Assembly: GCA_945868305.1 (NCBI GenBank)
Contig: CAMBKU010000003.1
Location: 1-64,000, forward strand
Reading direction: 5' to 3'
Length of the DNA stretch: 64,000 nucleotides
Origin: an uncultured Lachnospiraceae bacterium
Lineage (GTDB): Bacteria > Bacillota > Clostridia > Lachnospirales > Lachnospiraceae
The position numbers and the translations under genes are program-made. Under the pieces are notes generated by a model. It was not told where the DNA came from, ran no database searches, and saw only the letters and a program-made list of their open reading frames with translations. Below, piece after piece: positions 42,721 to 52,489 of this stretch; the stretch's first letter is position 1, and every line of letters begins with the position of its first letter.

Positions 42721-42749
42721 AGTATACCTCTTTTTCTTCTATCTTGCAA
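42721..42749 (-). promoter_or_regulatory. Promoter of the NUDIX gene
   Basis: Minus TTGCAA-17 bp-TATACT; AGGAGG RBS is 7 nt before ATG 42678. Confidence 0.65.
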
Positions 42750-42756
42750 GCCGCCT

Positions 42757-44247
42757 CTAATTACTGTAATATGCATCAAATATTTGTTTTGCAGCAGGAA
42801 CTGCATAAGTACTTCCTGCTCCAGCGCCCTCTACAACAACTGCAAGTGCAATATCTGACTTATCATCCCTGTGGGCATAACCTACAAACCAGGCATGACT
42901 AGAATCATCAGCGTCACTGTATTCTGCAGAACCCGTTTTCCCAGCAGCAATGTAGCTCTGTCCCTTCAATTTCCGTCCGGTTCCCTCCTGGACTACAGCT
43001 TCCATAAAATCCTGCATCGTTTCTGCTTCTTCCTTTTCTAAGAGTGTTCCATATTCGGAAGGAGAATATTCTTTTACCACATTTCCCTCATAATTTTCCG
43101 TGTGATCAATCAAATACGGTTTCATCAAAACACCGTCATTGGCTATGGCAGAAGTTACCATTACCATATGAAGCGGAGTCACCAGAGTCTCACCCTGTCC
43201 GATGGAAGTCTCCATGATGTCATGGACTGACGCGCCCTTTTTTAGCGTAAAACTGCTTTGCTTATACCCATAAGCGTAAGGCAATTTCTGATTAAACAGT
43301 AAATCCTCACAGGTATCTGCGAACTTTGTCTCATCTAAAGAAAGCCCCAGATTCGCATAGGAAGAATTACAGGAGTTGGTAAAAGAATCAAGCAGGTTTT
43401 CTCCCCCATGAACATCATTATTGTAACAATGAATGACCGTTCCCTCTCTTTCAAACTCTCCGTCACAGGTAAACTGGTATCCCGAATAGTCCGGATTCTC
43501 CCTGATATATTCTAACGTTGTAAATATTTTAAATGTTGAACCCGGTGGATATAAGCCCTGCGTTGCCCGGTTTAAAAGCACAGATTCTTTATTGTCATCT
43601 GCGGTTATTTTATCCCAATTTTCCGCAATCGTGTTCGGATCAAAATCCGGTTTTGATACCATTGCAAGAATCTTTCCGGTAGACGGTTCCAAAACGATTA
43701 CTGCGCCGTCATGACTGCCCAGCGCATCATAAGCCGTCTGCTGCAATGTCAAATCCAACGTTGTCACCACATTATCACCTATGTTTTTTTCTCCCTGAAA
43801 CTCATTTCCCAGACGCTCCAGGAAAAATGCATGAGAACTTAAAAGCCGAAAATTCATAGAAGATTCAATGCCTGATTTTCCGTTTGTCGCATAGCCTACT
43901 ACATGGGCAAAGGTTTTTCCATACGGATAATTTCTTGTCTCTTTCCCAGTCGAATCTGTGACTGTCTCTGCTAAGACATTTCCATTTCTGTCCTGGATTT
44001 CACCACGAACGACTGTTTTTGCAAAAAGATCCTGTCTTTTATTGTAAGAGCTATTGATAAATTCTTCACTCTTTACCGCCTCAAAATACACAAAATAACC
44101 AATTAACGCCACAAACAGAAACACAAACAGATACGTGACTACTGCAAATTCCCGATTTTTAGAATTCTTCGATTTTCCCGTCAAACTTTGTTTCGGCAAT
44201 TTTCTTTTTTCGGCTCCGCTTTTGGGATTCCTTGTCTCTCTTTTCAT
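42757..44247 (-). CDS. Penicillin-binding protein transpeptidase
   Basis: GLYPPGSTFKIFTTLEYI (SxxK), NSCNSSYANLG (SxN) and AAGKTGSAEYSD (KTG). Start chosen at MKRETRN with AAGGAG upstream. Confidence 0.95.
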   Translation of the reverse strand: MKRETRNPKSGAEKRKLPKQSLTGKSKNSKNREFAVVTYLFVFLFVALIGYFVYFEAVKSEEFINSSYNKRQDLFAKTVVRGEIQDRNGNVLAETVTDSTGKETRNYPYGKTFAHVVGYATNGKSGIESSMNFRLLSSHAFFLERLGNEFQGEKNIGDNVVTTLDLTLQQTAYDALGSHDGAVIVLEPSTGKILAMVSKPDFDPNTIAENWDKITADDNKESVLLNRATQGLYPPGSTFKIFTTLEYIRENPDYSGYQFTCDGEFEREGTVIHCYNNDVHGGENLLDSFTNSCNSSYANLGLSLDETKFADTCEDLLFNQKLPYAYGYKQSSFTLKKGASVHDIMETSIGQGETLVTPLHMVMVTSAIANDGVLMKPYLIDHTENYEGNVVKEYSPSEYGTLLEKEEAETMQDFMEAVVQEGTGRKLKGQSYIAAGKTGSAEYSDADDSSHAWFVGYAHRDDKSDIALAVVVEGAGAGSTYAVPAAKQIFDAYYSN

Positions 44248-45559
44248 GGATTTCTCCTTCATCCTCTTTCTTCAAATAAAGTCCCTGAATAATTGCAAAA
44301 ATAATAAATGTGGAAAGCAGGGAGCTTCCGCCGTAGCTTACAAAAGGCAGAGTGACTCCGGTAGACGGAATAAACTTTGTCACACCTCCAAGTGTTAAAA
44401 AGACCTGAAAACCATATACCGTGCCAAGTCCAAGTGCTACATATTTATAATAAACATCTTTCATCTGCATAGCTATATTAAAAAACATCAGAAAGCAGCT
44501 CACACAGATCAAAATCAGGCATAAAGCAAAAATTCCGCCCAGTTCTTCTGCGATAGCAGAAAACACAAAATCCTGTTCGACCACCGGAATCGTATTCGGA
44601 ACTCCTTTATAAAGCCCCATACCGAACCATCCTCCGGTCCCGATGGCAAACAGGGACTGGCAAATCTGATATCCCTCATTATCTATTACGCCGAGCGGAT
44701 TTTTCCATGCTACCACGCGGACACGCACATGACGAAATATCTTGTATGCAACAAATGCGGCCGCCCCACCAGCAGCAAAACCACCTGCAAAATAAAGAAC
44801 TTTTTTGGTCGCAACATAGAGCATGACAAGATAAACCACAAAAAAGATGAGTGCCCCACCAAGGTCTTTGGAAACTACCAATATAAGCACATGAAGCGCT
44901 GCCATTATGGTGGTTTTTACTACCTGCGTAAATTCCGTGGATTCATAAAACATTCCTGCAACAAAAAAAACATACAGGATTTTTATAAATTCAGAGGGCT
45001 GTATGGTAATTCCTCCAAAAGTAAAGGAAATCTTTGCCCCATAACTAACAGCGCCCGCAACTGCCACAATCCCAAGCAGTGCAATTCCTACTCCCGCATA
45101 TAGCCAGGTCAGTTTCCGCAAAGCTTTTGCTCTTTTTATAATAAAAGGAATGAAAAATGTTGCAGCAGCAGAAATAACCGCAATCACAAACTGCTTCGTC
45201 GCTCTTTCAAAATTCAGTCTGGTCAAAATAATAAAGCCAACTGTTAGAAGCATACACATGTTATTGAGCACTAACTCATTACTGTTTTTATAAACCATGG
45301 TATACCCAAAATGCAAAGACAACAGAAAAATAAGCTGCATCAGATACATTCCGATAACCTGTATATCCAGTGTCGCTGCAAAAATAACCAAAAAAGCATC
45401 CAGATGTATCAGATAGACACATGCCATTTGTCTTTTATAAATTTTTTCCCGTTCATAATTTCCATATTTTTTTCGAAATACTGCAAAGCATTCATATGTA
45501 TAAAATGCAAATAAAAATATCAATAGATATTTTGAAATTTCCGTAATCAAGTTCAACAT
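44159..45559 (-). CDS. FtsW/RodA/SpoVE family SEDS protein
   Basis: GGITIQPSEFIKILYVFFVAGMF, EQDFVFSAIAEELGG and STGVTLPFVSYGGSSLLSTF. Confidence 0.95.
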   Translation of the reverse strand: MLNLITEISKYLLIFLFAFYTYECFAVFRKKYGNYEREKIYKRQMACVYLIHLDAFLVIFAATLDIQVIGMYLMQLIFLLSLHFGYTMVYKNSNELVLNNMCMLLTVGFIILTRLNFERATKQFVIAVISAAATFFIPFIIKRAKALRKLTWLYAGVGIALLGIVAVAGAVSYGAKISFTFGGITIQPSEFIKILYVFFVAGMFYESTEFTQVVKTTIMAALHVLILVVSKDLGGALIFFVVYLVMLYVATKKVLYFAGGFAAGGAAAFVAYKIFRHVRVRVVAWKNPLGVIDNEGYQICQSLFAIGTGGWFGMGLYKGVPNTIPVVEQDFVFSAIAEELGGIFALCLILICVSCFLMFFNIAMQMKDVYYKYVALGLGTVYGFQVFLTLGGVTKFIPSTGVTLPFVSYGGSSLLSTFIIFAIIQGLYLKKEDEGEIHEKRDKESQKRSRKKKIAETKFDGKIEEF

Positions 45560-45564
45560 AAGTT

Positions 45565-47769
45565 TTATTCTACTCCACGATTGAAATGCCCATTTGTATA
45601 ATCCTTTAGATAGGAAACGGCTTTGATATCCATCTCCTTCTGCCAGAGTTTTTCATACAAAGAAAGAATTTCTCTTATTGTTTCTCTTTTTTCATTAGTA
45701 AATTGCAGACGATAGCTCATGAATCCAAGCGGTGCAATTTCCTTTTTCCGATGCATCAGGGAAAGCGGGCTGGAATTATAGATGATATTATAGCATTCCC
45801 CGCAATTATTTTTAACCGCAAATTTTTTCCGGTAACGATCCTTTAAATAGCGAAGCTGGCTCTTTTTATCGCATCCCTCCATATTTTTATGCACACACTG
45901 GGCACTTATCATAAGCGGCAGATACCCGTATAAGATTAACTCACTGTTAGCATTCTTCCGTCCGGATAATTCTCTTTTGTTCAATTCCAGAGGTGCCGTA
46001 TCATACAAAATGCCTGAACGCCAAAAAGCTTCTTTCGCCGCATTGGAATAAGTATACATATTGTGATCCAAAATCATTCTTTCTTCCTGAATTTTTCTTT
46101 CTTTACAAAACCCAAGTACATCATAGCTTTTTATCAAAAATCCATCCAACCCGGAAATTTCAATTTTATCCCATATTTTGAGATATCTTTCTCTTGTTTC
46201 CCCGCGAAAAACTGCTGGAAAAGTAAAATATGCTTCTTTTCCCGCTTTGTGTACCAGGTTTACCGCTTCCTTTAATTCCACTTCAAACCCAGACTGCGAA
46301 AACATCATACTATCCAGATAAACCCGCTTTACAAACCAAGCAGAAAGTACCGTATCAAAAGCTTCCCTTGTCTCCACGGAAACCGCCAGAAAAGGCTCGT
46401 TTTTTTCGTTCAAACGCTGTTTCGGTATAACAAACGCCGCATAGGAAAGTTCCTCAACCGTTTTTCGACGGTAAGGCTCATTTTCCGCTGCTGCAAGCCT
46501 GTCCAGTACTTCTCTGCGAAGTTTATTCAGCGCTTGTACCGGAAGAAAAACATCTTTATCCATGATAATCTCAAGTTTATCAAAGTAATAAGGCGTATTT
46601 CCGGTCTTCAAAAGCTTTTCCCGCACCATTTCTTCTGTCAGAGGGCGCTTATCCGCCTGTTGCACCACATCGCCAAAACCTTCTGCCTTTCTTTCTTTCC
46701 CAAAAACTTCCAGTTTGACTTTATTTCCTTTTTCAAGCCACAACTTCCCCGAAACCTGCTCTTTTTTCTCATGGTCAATATACGCGCTTCGCACCTGCTC
46801 CTGCAGTGCTTCGTCGCCCTTTGTATGCCCCGGCCTATCAAGAGTCATCATTTCTCTGCCATTGTGCATATCATAATAGCCACTGGTAAACCCACTACGG
46901 TTTCCAAGCTCTAAAAGCTTTTTTTGGTCTTCCCGTGACACATGGAAATTATCCTTGCCACCTTTTAAGTAATCATCCATGTATTTCCGGTAGATACTCA
47001 CAACACCGGCAGCATATTCTGCCTGTTTCATACGTCCCTCTATCTTAAAAGAATAAAGCCCGCATTCTGCCAGCTTTGGAATATTATCTATCGTACATAA
47101 ATCTTTCGGACTTAAAATGTAATTCTCGGCTTTCCCGATTGCCTTTCCCTGTACATCCAATACTTCGTAAGGAAGTCTGCATGGCTGTGCGCAACGTCCA
47201 CGATTTCCGCTTCTTCCACCAAGCATACTGCTAAGCAGACACTGACCGGAATAGCAATAACAGAGTGCTCCGTGTACAAAACCTTCCAGTTCTACATCCA
47301 CTGCATCATGGATTTTCCTTATCTCGGCAAAAGAAAGTTCTCGCGCCATAACGATTCTGGACGCTCCATGCTTCACTAAAAACTTTGCTCCATCCACACC
47401 GGTAACCGTCATCTGGGTACTGGTATGCAACGGCAGATCTGGAAACTGCTCATGCAAAAATCCCATCACACCAAAATCCTGTACTATGACCGCGTCAATC
47501 CCCCGTTCATAATAAGGCAATATATATTCATATAAATGCTTTTTTAATTCTTCTTCCTTTAACAGCGTATTGACTGCAAGAATCACCCTGCAATTATTTC
47601 TGTGCCCATAATCAATCCCTTCGAATAATTCTTCCTGTGTAAAATTATCTGCATAAGCTCTCGCCCCAAACATTTCTCCGCCAAGATAAACTGCATCCGC
47701 ACCTGCGTTCACAACTGCCTTAAGCGTAGCCAAAGACCCCGCCGGTGCCAGAAGTTCTAATTCTTTCAT
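45565..47769 (-). CDS. U32 family peptidase (RNA hydroxylation-type), DUF3656-containing
   Basis: MKELELLAPAGSLATLKAVVNAGADAVYLGG, ELEGFVHGALCYCYSGQCLLSSMLGGRSGNRGRCAQPCRLPY. Confidence 0.94.
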   Translation of the reverse strand: MKELELLAPAGSLATLKAVVNAGADAVYLGGEMFGARAYADNFTQEELFEGIDYGHRNNCRVILAVNTLLKEEELKKHLYEYILPYYERGIDAVIVQDFGVMGFLHEQFPDLPLHTSTQMTVTGVDGAKFLVKHGASRIVMARELSFAEIRKIHDAVDVELEGFVHGALCYCYSGQCLLSSMLGGRSGNRGRCAQPCRLPYEVLDVQGKAIGKAENYILSPKDLCTIDNIPKLAECGLYSFKIEGRMKQAEYAAGVVSIYRKYMDDYLKGGKDNFHVSREDQKKLLELGNRSGFTSGYYDMHNGREMMTLDRPGHTKGDEALQEQVRSAYIDHEKKEQVSGKLWLEKGNKVKLEVFGKERKAEGFGDVVQQADKRPLTEEMVREKLLKTGNTPYYFDKLEIIMDKDVFLPVQALNKLRREVLDRLAAAENEPYRRKTVEELSYAAFVIPKQRLNEKNEPFLAVSVETREAFDTVLSAWFVKRVYLDSMMFSQSGFEVELKEAVNLVHKAGKEAYFTFPAVFRGETRERYLKIWDKIEISGLDGFLIKSYDVLGFCKERKIQEERMILDHNMYTYSNAAKEAFWRSGILYDTAPLELNKRELSGRKNANSELILYGYLPLMISAQCVHKNMEGCDKKSQLRYLKDRYRKKFAVKNNCGECYNIIYNSSPLSLMHRKKEIAPLGFMSYRLQFTNEKRETIREILSLYEKLWQKEMDIKAVSYLKDYTNGHFNRGVE

Positions 47770-47787
47770 ATTTTTCTCCATAACAAA

Positions 47788-47825
47788 GAAAGAGACAGAC
47801 AAATCCTGGTTCTGTCCCCTCTCTT
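47788..47825 (-). terminator. Hairpin/terminator after zapA
   Basis: Minus AGAGGGGACAGAACCAGGATTTGTCTGTCTCTTTCTTTG. Confidence 0.65.
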
Positions 47826-47828
47826 TTC

Positions 47829-48257
47829 TTAATTCTTTTCTTCTTTTACAATAGCTGCACTTTGTTCCAGCGCTGCCTCCATTTTTGTTTTGGCCAAAAG
47901 AAGTTCTTTATTTTCATCTTCCAGTTCTTTTCTTGCCTTTGCATCATTTTCCTGTTGAATCTGGGCAGAAACCAGTTCATGCTTTAAATCATAGATTTCC
48001 TTGTCTTTTTGTTCTATTTCCTGTTCCAGACGCTCTGCCTGTGCTTTCGCTTTAAAGTAATCATCTGCAATATTGAGTTCCAGCAGAGTGGACTTCATAT
48101 CACTGGAAAGTTTCGGATAATCCTCCAAAGATTTAAATTCTTCCAGTTTACCATTAATATAGGTAGCAACCTTCTGCAGATATTCTTCCTCCTCGTATCC
48201 GCTTAAGGTATAAACTCTCCCGCCAATAATAACCTGTGCACTTGTTTTGGATGACAT
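47829..48257 (-). CDS. zapA: Cell division protein ZapA
   Basis: AQVIIGGRVYTLSGYEEEEYLQKVATYINGKLEEF followed by a coiled coil. Confidence 0.9.
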   Translation of the reverse strand: MSSKTSAQVIIGGRVYTLSGYEEEEYLQKVATYINGKLEEFKSLEDYPKLSSDMKSTLLELNIADDYFKAKAQAERLEQEIEQKDKEIYDLKHELVSAQIQQENDAKARKELEDENKELLLAKTKMEAALEQSAAIVKEEKN

Positions 48258-48323
48258 ATTACGGCCTCCTTTTTCTTCCATATCTTATTATTATAATTTG
48301 TTTTGAACGGAATGACAACTCTT

Positions 48324-49316
48324 TTATCGTACAATGCCAAAATGCTGATAAGCCAGGTCTGTCACAACCCGTCCTTTGGGTGTACGGTTAATAAATCCGT
48401 TTTTTACAAGATATGGCTCGTAAACATCCTCAATCGTACCGCCATCCTCTCCGATTGCCGCTGCCAACGTGTCAAGTCCTACCGGACCTCCTTTAAACTT
48501 TTCAATAATCGTCATTAAAATATTCCGGTCATTCTGATCCAGACCAAATTTGTCTACCTCCAGCAAATCCAGTGCAAAAGAAGCGACCTCCTTTGTGATA
48601 ATCCCGTCATATTTGACCTGGGCAAAATCACGCACCCGTTTAAGCAGACGATTTGCAAGACGGGGCGTTCCACGGGAGCGTCTTGCCAGTTCGTAAGCGC
48701 CATCCTCCTCAATTTCTACTTCCAGCTTTTTCGCAGAATGCAGAATAATTGTGGTCAGCTCCTCTACATTATAAAATTCCAGATGATGCACCACGCCAAA
48801 GCGGTCACGCAAAGGTGCCGACAAAAGTCCGGCTCTTGTGGTAGCTCCCACCAGCGTAAATTTAGGCAAATCCAGGCGGATGGAACGGGCAGTCGCACCC
48901 TTCCCGATCATGATATCAATCACATAATCTTCCATAGCCGGATAAAGCACTTCCTCCACCTGACGGTTCAACCGGTGAATTTCATCTACAAAAAGCACAT
49001 CTCCTTCCTGAAGATTGCTTAAAATTGCAGCCATTTCCCCTGGTTTACCAATGGCAGGACCAGATGTAATCTTTATATGAGTTCCCATCTCGTTTGCAAT
49101 GATTCCGGCAAGCGTGGTCTTTCCAAGTCCCGGAGGACCATAAAAAAGTACGTGGTCCAAGGACTCCTCCCGCTGCTTTGCTGCCTCAATATATACCTTT
49201 AATTTTTCCTTCGTCTTTTCCTGTCCTATGTATTCATCCAATGTCTGAGGGCGCAGACTCGTCTCAATTTTGACATCCTCATCCTGCAGCTGGGTTGAAA
49301 TCACTCTTTTTTCCAC
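48324..49316 (-). CDS. ruvB: Holliday junction branch migration helicase RuvB
   Basis: [57 protein letters not shown]. Confidence 0.98.
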   Translation of the reverse strand: MEKRVISTQLQDEDVKIETSLRPQTLDEYIGQEKTKEKLKVYIEAAKQREESLDHVLFYGPPGLGKTTLAGIIANEMGTHIKITSGPAIGKPGEMAAILSNLQEGDVLFVDEIHRLNRQVEEVLYPAMEDYVIDIMIGKGATARSIRLDLPKFTLVGATTRAGLLSAPLRDRFGVVHHLEFYNVEELTTIILHSAKKLEVEIEEDGAYELARRSRGTPRLANRLLKRVRDFAQVKYDGIITKEVASFALDLLEVDKFGLDQNDRNILMTIIEKFKGGPVGLDTLAAAIGEDGGTIEDVYEPYLVKNGFINRTPKGRVVTDLAYQHFGIVR

Positions 49317-49387
49317 GATAACACTTCCCTTTCTTTCCGTATTACATTCGGTAATTTTTCCTGATATCTGCTAAAGCAAACTGAAAG

Positions 49388-50068
49388 TTATCCTTTTAAA
49401 AATTCCAGCACTTTTTGATTAAACTCTCCAGCATTCTTATTTGCAATAAAATGATCTCCTTTTACAAAAACAAGCTCTGAATGTGGAATACTTGCAGCAA
49501 TCAGCCGAGTATGTTCCTCCTTAATCATATCTTTGGTTCCAGCAATAACCAATGTCTTTGCCTGTATTTTAGAAAGCTCCGATACAGATACATTTGGATC
49601 ATTGACCATAAGGCCGAGCATCTCAGCATTTGACTTTGCAGCAGCATTTTTTCCCGAAAATTTTCGAGCAATTCTATAACCAATCTCAATAGGAATCTGT
49701 ATCGTACGTTTCACCCCATCGGCATTTAAATTTGCTCCATCCAGTATCAGCTTGTTTACCCGGTCAGGATTATTTATTGCAAATACCATAGCAATATTGC
49801 CGCCATCGGAAAAACCAAGCAGATGTGCTTTATCTATCTGATGTTCATTCATGAATTCTAACAAATCCTTTGAAAACTGCCGTATCGTAAAAGGTCTTTC
49901 TCCTCGCGGTGTCTGACCATGTCCTCTTGTATCAATTGCATACACATGGTACAGACGAGAAAACTCATCAATCTGACCTTTGAAATAATTACTGTTTTCT
50001 CCATTGCCGTGAAGCAGAATGATAACCTCACCTTGACCTTTTTCTATATAAAAATGTTTAATATCCAT
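49388..50068 (-). CDS. Alpha/beta hydrolase
   Basis: VIILLHGNGENSNYFKGQIDEFSRLYHVYAIDTRGHGQTPRG...LLGFSDGGNIAM. Start at MDIKHF. Confidence 0.93.
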   Translation of the reverse strand: MDIKHFYIEKGQGEVIILLHGNGENSNYFKGQIDEFSRLYHVYAIDTRGHGQTPRGERPFTIRQFSKDLLEFMNEHQIDKAHLLGFSDGGNIAMVFAINNPDRVNKLILDGANLNADGVKRTIQIPIEIGYRIARKFSGKNAAAKSNAEMLGLMVNDPNVSVSELSKIQAKTLVIAGTKDMIKEEHTRLIAASIPHSELVFVKGDHFIANKNAGEFNQKVLEFLKG

Positions 50069-50085
50069 CACTGCACCTCCAAAAA

Positions 50086-50934
50086 TTATTGGGAAATGAA
50101 TAACACTCCTAATGTTCCTGGTCCACAATGGCTGGAAATCACCCCTCCGGCTCTGGTAATCAATATTTCATCAAAAACATTCAACTCCTGCAGATAAGAT
50201 TGAATCTTTCCAATTGTTTCATTATCACATCCGGAATGTGTAATAAACACCCTGTCTTTTTTAGCATTTTTTAAGTCATTCTCCATTTCTTTGACATACT
50301 CCAGCAGAACCTTATTCATCTTTCCGCGATATTTTTGGGAAGGGCTCATTTTTCCATTTGCAACTACAATTTTAGGATGAAGCTTTAATGCTCCTCCTGC
50401 CATAGCAGCCAATCCGCTACAGCGTCCTCCTCTATGCAAATAGACTAATGTATCCACTACAAAACTTGCTCGGACAAGCGGTTTTAATTCTTCGATTTTT
50501 TCTGTAATTTCCCTCGCATTTTTTCCCTCTTTTGCCATTATTGCAGCTTCAATTACCAGCAATCCGATACCTGTAGAAAGATTCGCCGAATTGATAACAG
50601 TAACCAAATTGTCTCCATCCAATTCTTCTGCCGCAAGACGCATAACATTTGCCGATGTCGACATATCTTCTGATATAGAAAAACATATCACTTCTCTGCC
50701 GGATTCCACATATGGCCGCAGTAACTCTATTGCCTTATCCACTGCCGGAGCAGAGGTTTTGGGCGTGAGCTTATTCTCATCTGACCAACGGTAAATTTCG
50801 TCAGGCGAAATATCCCTACCGTCTTCACACTCTCTTTCCCCCAAAACAATGTGTAAGGGCAAAATTGATACCTCGTATTTTTGCAGCAGTTCCTCAGACA
50901 AATCACAGGTGCTGTCAGAAATAATTTTTACCAT
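50086..50934 (-). CDS. DegV family protein
   Basis: VKIISDSTCDLSEELLQKYEVSILPLHIVLGE, TSAPAVDKAIELL and DTLVYLHRGGRCSGLAAM. Confidence 0.95.
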   Translation of the reverse strand: MVKIISDSTCDLSEELLQKYEVSILPLHIVLGERECEDGRDISPDEIYRWSDENKLTPKTSAPAVDKAIELLRPYVESGREVICFSISEDMSTSANVMRLAAEELDGDNLVTVINSANLSTGIGLLVIEAAIMAKEGKNAREITEKIEELKPLVRASFVVDTLVYLHRGGRCSGLAAMAGGALKLHPKIVVANGKMSPSQKYRGKMNKVLLEYVKEMENDLKNAKKDRVFITHSGCDNETIGKIQSYLQELNVFDEILITRAGGVISSHCGPGTLGVLFISQ

Positions 50935-50956
50935 TTCTATCTGTCCCCCTTTTACC

Positions 50957-51574
50957 TTATAAAAACGCCATCTGTTTCAACGCCTGCTTCAGAACTTCTT
51001 CCACCGTAATATGCTCATTCAGTTCCACTGCACTCACCGCCTTTAATGCCTCAGAGGAAGAATATCCCAATGCCGTCAATGCCTGAACTGCTTCGTTTTT
51101 GATGCTGGAAGCTGCATTCGAATTTGCCTCTGCTATGTGATTGGTCTTTGCTTCAAATGCCTCCTCTAAGCTCAACTTGTCCTTTAACTCCAAAATCACT
51201 CTCTGAGCTGTCTTGCTGCCGATTCCCGGAGCCTTTGCAATAGCTTTAGAATCCTCGCCCAAAACCGCAAAACGCAAATCATCTGGCGTCATCACAGATA
51301 AAATAGCAAGAGCTCCTTTGGGTCCAATACCATTCACACCTAAAAGCAACTTAAAAATGTTTAAGTCATCTCTGGAAAGAAAGCCGTAGAGCTGCATGTC
51401 ATCTTCCTTCACCTGCAAATATGTGTAAATTTTTACTTCCTGTCCGATGCCCGTGAAATTGTCAATCATGCTGGCAGGAATATGGATATTGTAGCCAATC
51501 TGACCTGCTTCCACCACAATAACATCCTCTAAAATCTCAACCAATTCACCTTTTATATAAGAATACATTTCCAC
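50957..51574 (-). CDS. ruvA: Holliday junction branch migration protein RuvA
   Basis: YSYIKGELVEILEDVIVVEAGQIGYNIHIPAS..FKLLLGVNGIGPKGALAILS. Confidence 0.97.
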   Translation of the reverse strand: MEMYSYIKGELVEILEDVIVVEAGQIGYNIHIPASMIDNFTGIGQEVKIYTYLQVKEDDMQLYGFLSRDDLNIFKLLLGVNGIGPKGALAILSVMTPDDLRFAVLGEDSKAIAKAPGIGSKTAQRVILELKDKLSLEEAFEAKTNHIAEANSNAASSIKNEAVQALTALGYSSSEALKAVSAVELNEHITVEEVLKQALKQMAFL

Positions 51575-51585
51575 GTTCTCCTTTT

Positions 51586-52089
51586 TTATTTCTGCGTTTT
51601 ATTAAGTATCTGAAAACGCCGGATAAATTCCTGCCCCAAAATTCCAATTAAAAACCCTGTCAAAACGCCTGCAATCATAAGTACCGGCATATAATAAAAA
51701 ATATTGTAGGTTTCCACTACAACCGCCGCCACCACAAGCTGACCTATATTATGGGAAATCCCGCCAGCCACGCTGACGGAAACCACATTTAATTTCCCGA
51801 TTTTTTTTAGCAGATACATGATAAGGAAACTGAGAATACCACCTGCCAGACTGTATAATATACTGAACATATTTCCAAATAAAAAGCCTGCCAGCACAAT
51901 CCGCATCATGGAAATCCCAAATGCTTCTTTGGTTCCGGTGCAATAAAGCATGACCACCACCACAAGATTAGTCAGTCCAAGCTTTACCCCAGGAATTCCA
52001 AAATAAAAGGGAATTAAAGATTCCACATAGCTCAATATCAATGCAAGTGCCAGAAAAACACCTAAATATGCTACTTTTTTTGTTTTCAT
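51586..52089 (-). CDS. Gx transporter family membrane protein (EetB-like)
   Basis: LGVFLALALILSYVESLIPFYFGIPGVKLGLTNLVVVVMLY...SVSVAGGISHNIGQLVVAA. Confidence 0.88.
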   Translation of the reverse strand: MKTKKVAYLGVFLALALILSYVESLIPFYFGIPGVKLGLTNLVVVVMLYCTGTKEAFGISMMRIVLAGFLFGNMFSILYSLAGGILSFLIMYLLKKIGKLNVVSVSVAGGISHNIGQLVVAAVVVETYNIFYYMPVLMIAGVLTGFLIGILGQEFIRRFQILNKTQK

Positions 52090-52093
52090 CTTA

Positions 52094-52489
52094 TCACCCT
52101 GCTATTGAATCTATATTGTTTTTCTCTTTTGCTTTGATAATCTTTACCACTACTTTATTCGGCAGACAGACAATCGTTTCATCTTCCTTTGAAATTGCCC
52201 GCTGATGAACGCACAAAAGATCCGGGCAGTCAGCATCCGTCATATCCGCCTTTCCATCCCTGATAGAAAGCACATTGGTTACTTTTCCGTCTTTTTTTAT
52301 TTCAACCGTTTGATTTTCCGCCAGCGCATATGTCCCATAAACTTCCCCGTCTACGGTAACTTCAACATACGCTCCGCTTCCACCTCTAACAAACTGCATC
52401 AGAACAAACAGAAAAACTGCAATAGCAAGCAAACCGCCAATAAAAACAATATCATTTTTTCCAATTCTTTTCTTATTCAACAACCTCAC
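52094..52489 (-). CDS. NusG domain II-containing protein (EetA-like)
   Basis: TM followed by VTVDGEVYGTYALAENQTVEI...DADCPDLLCVHQRAIS...IVCLPNKVVVKI. Confidence 0.88.
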   Translation of the reverse strand: MRLLNKKRIGKNDIVFIGGLLAIAVFLFVLMQFVRGGSGAYVEVTVDGEVYGTYALAENQTVEIKKDGKVTNVLSIRDGKADMTDADCPDLLCVHQRAISKEDETIVCLPNKVVVKIIKAKEKNNIDSIAG

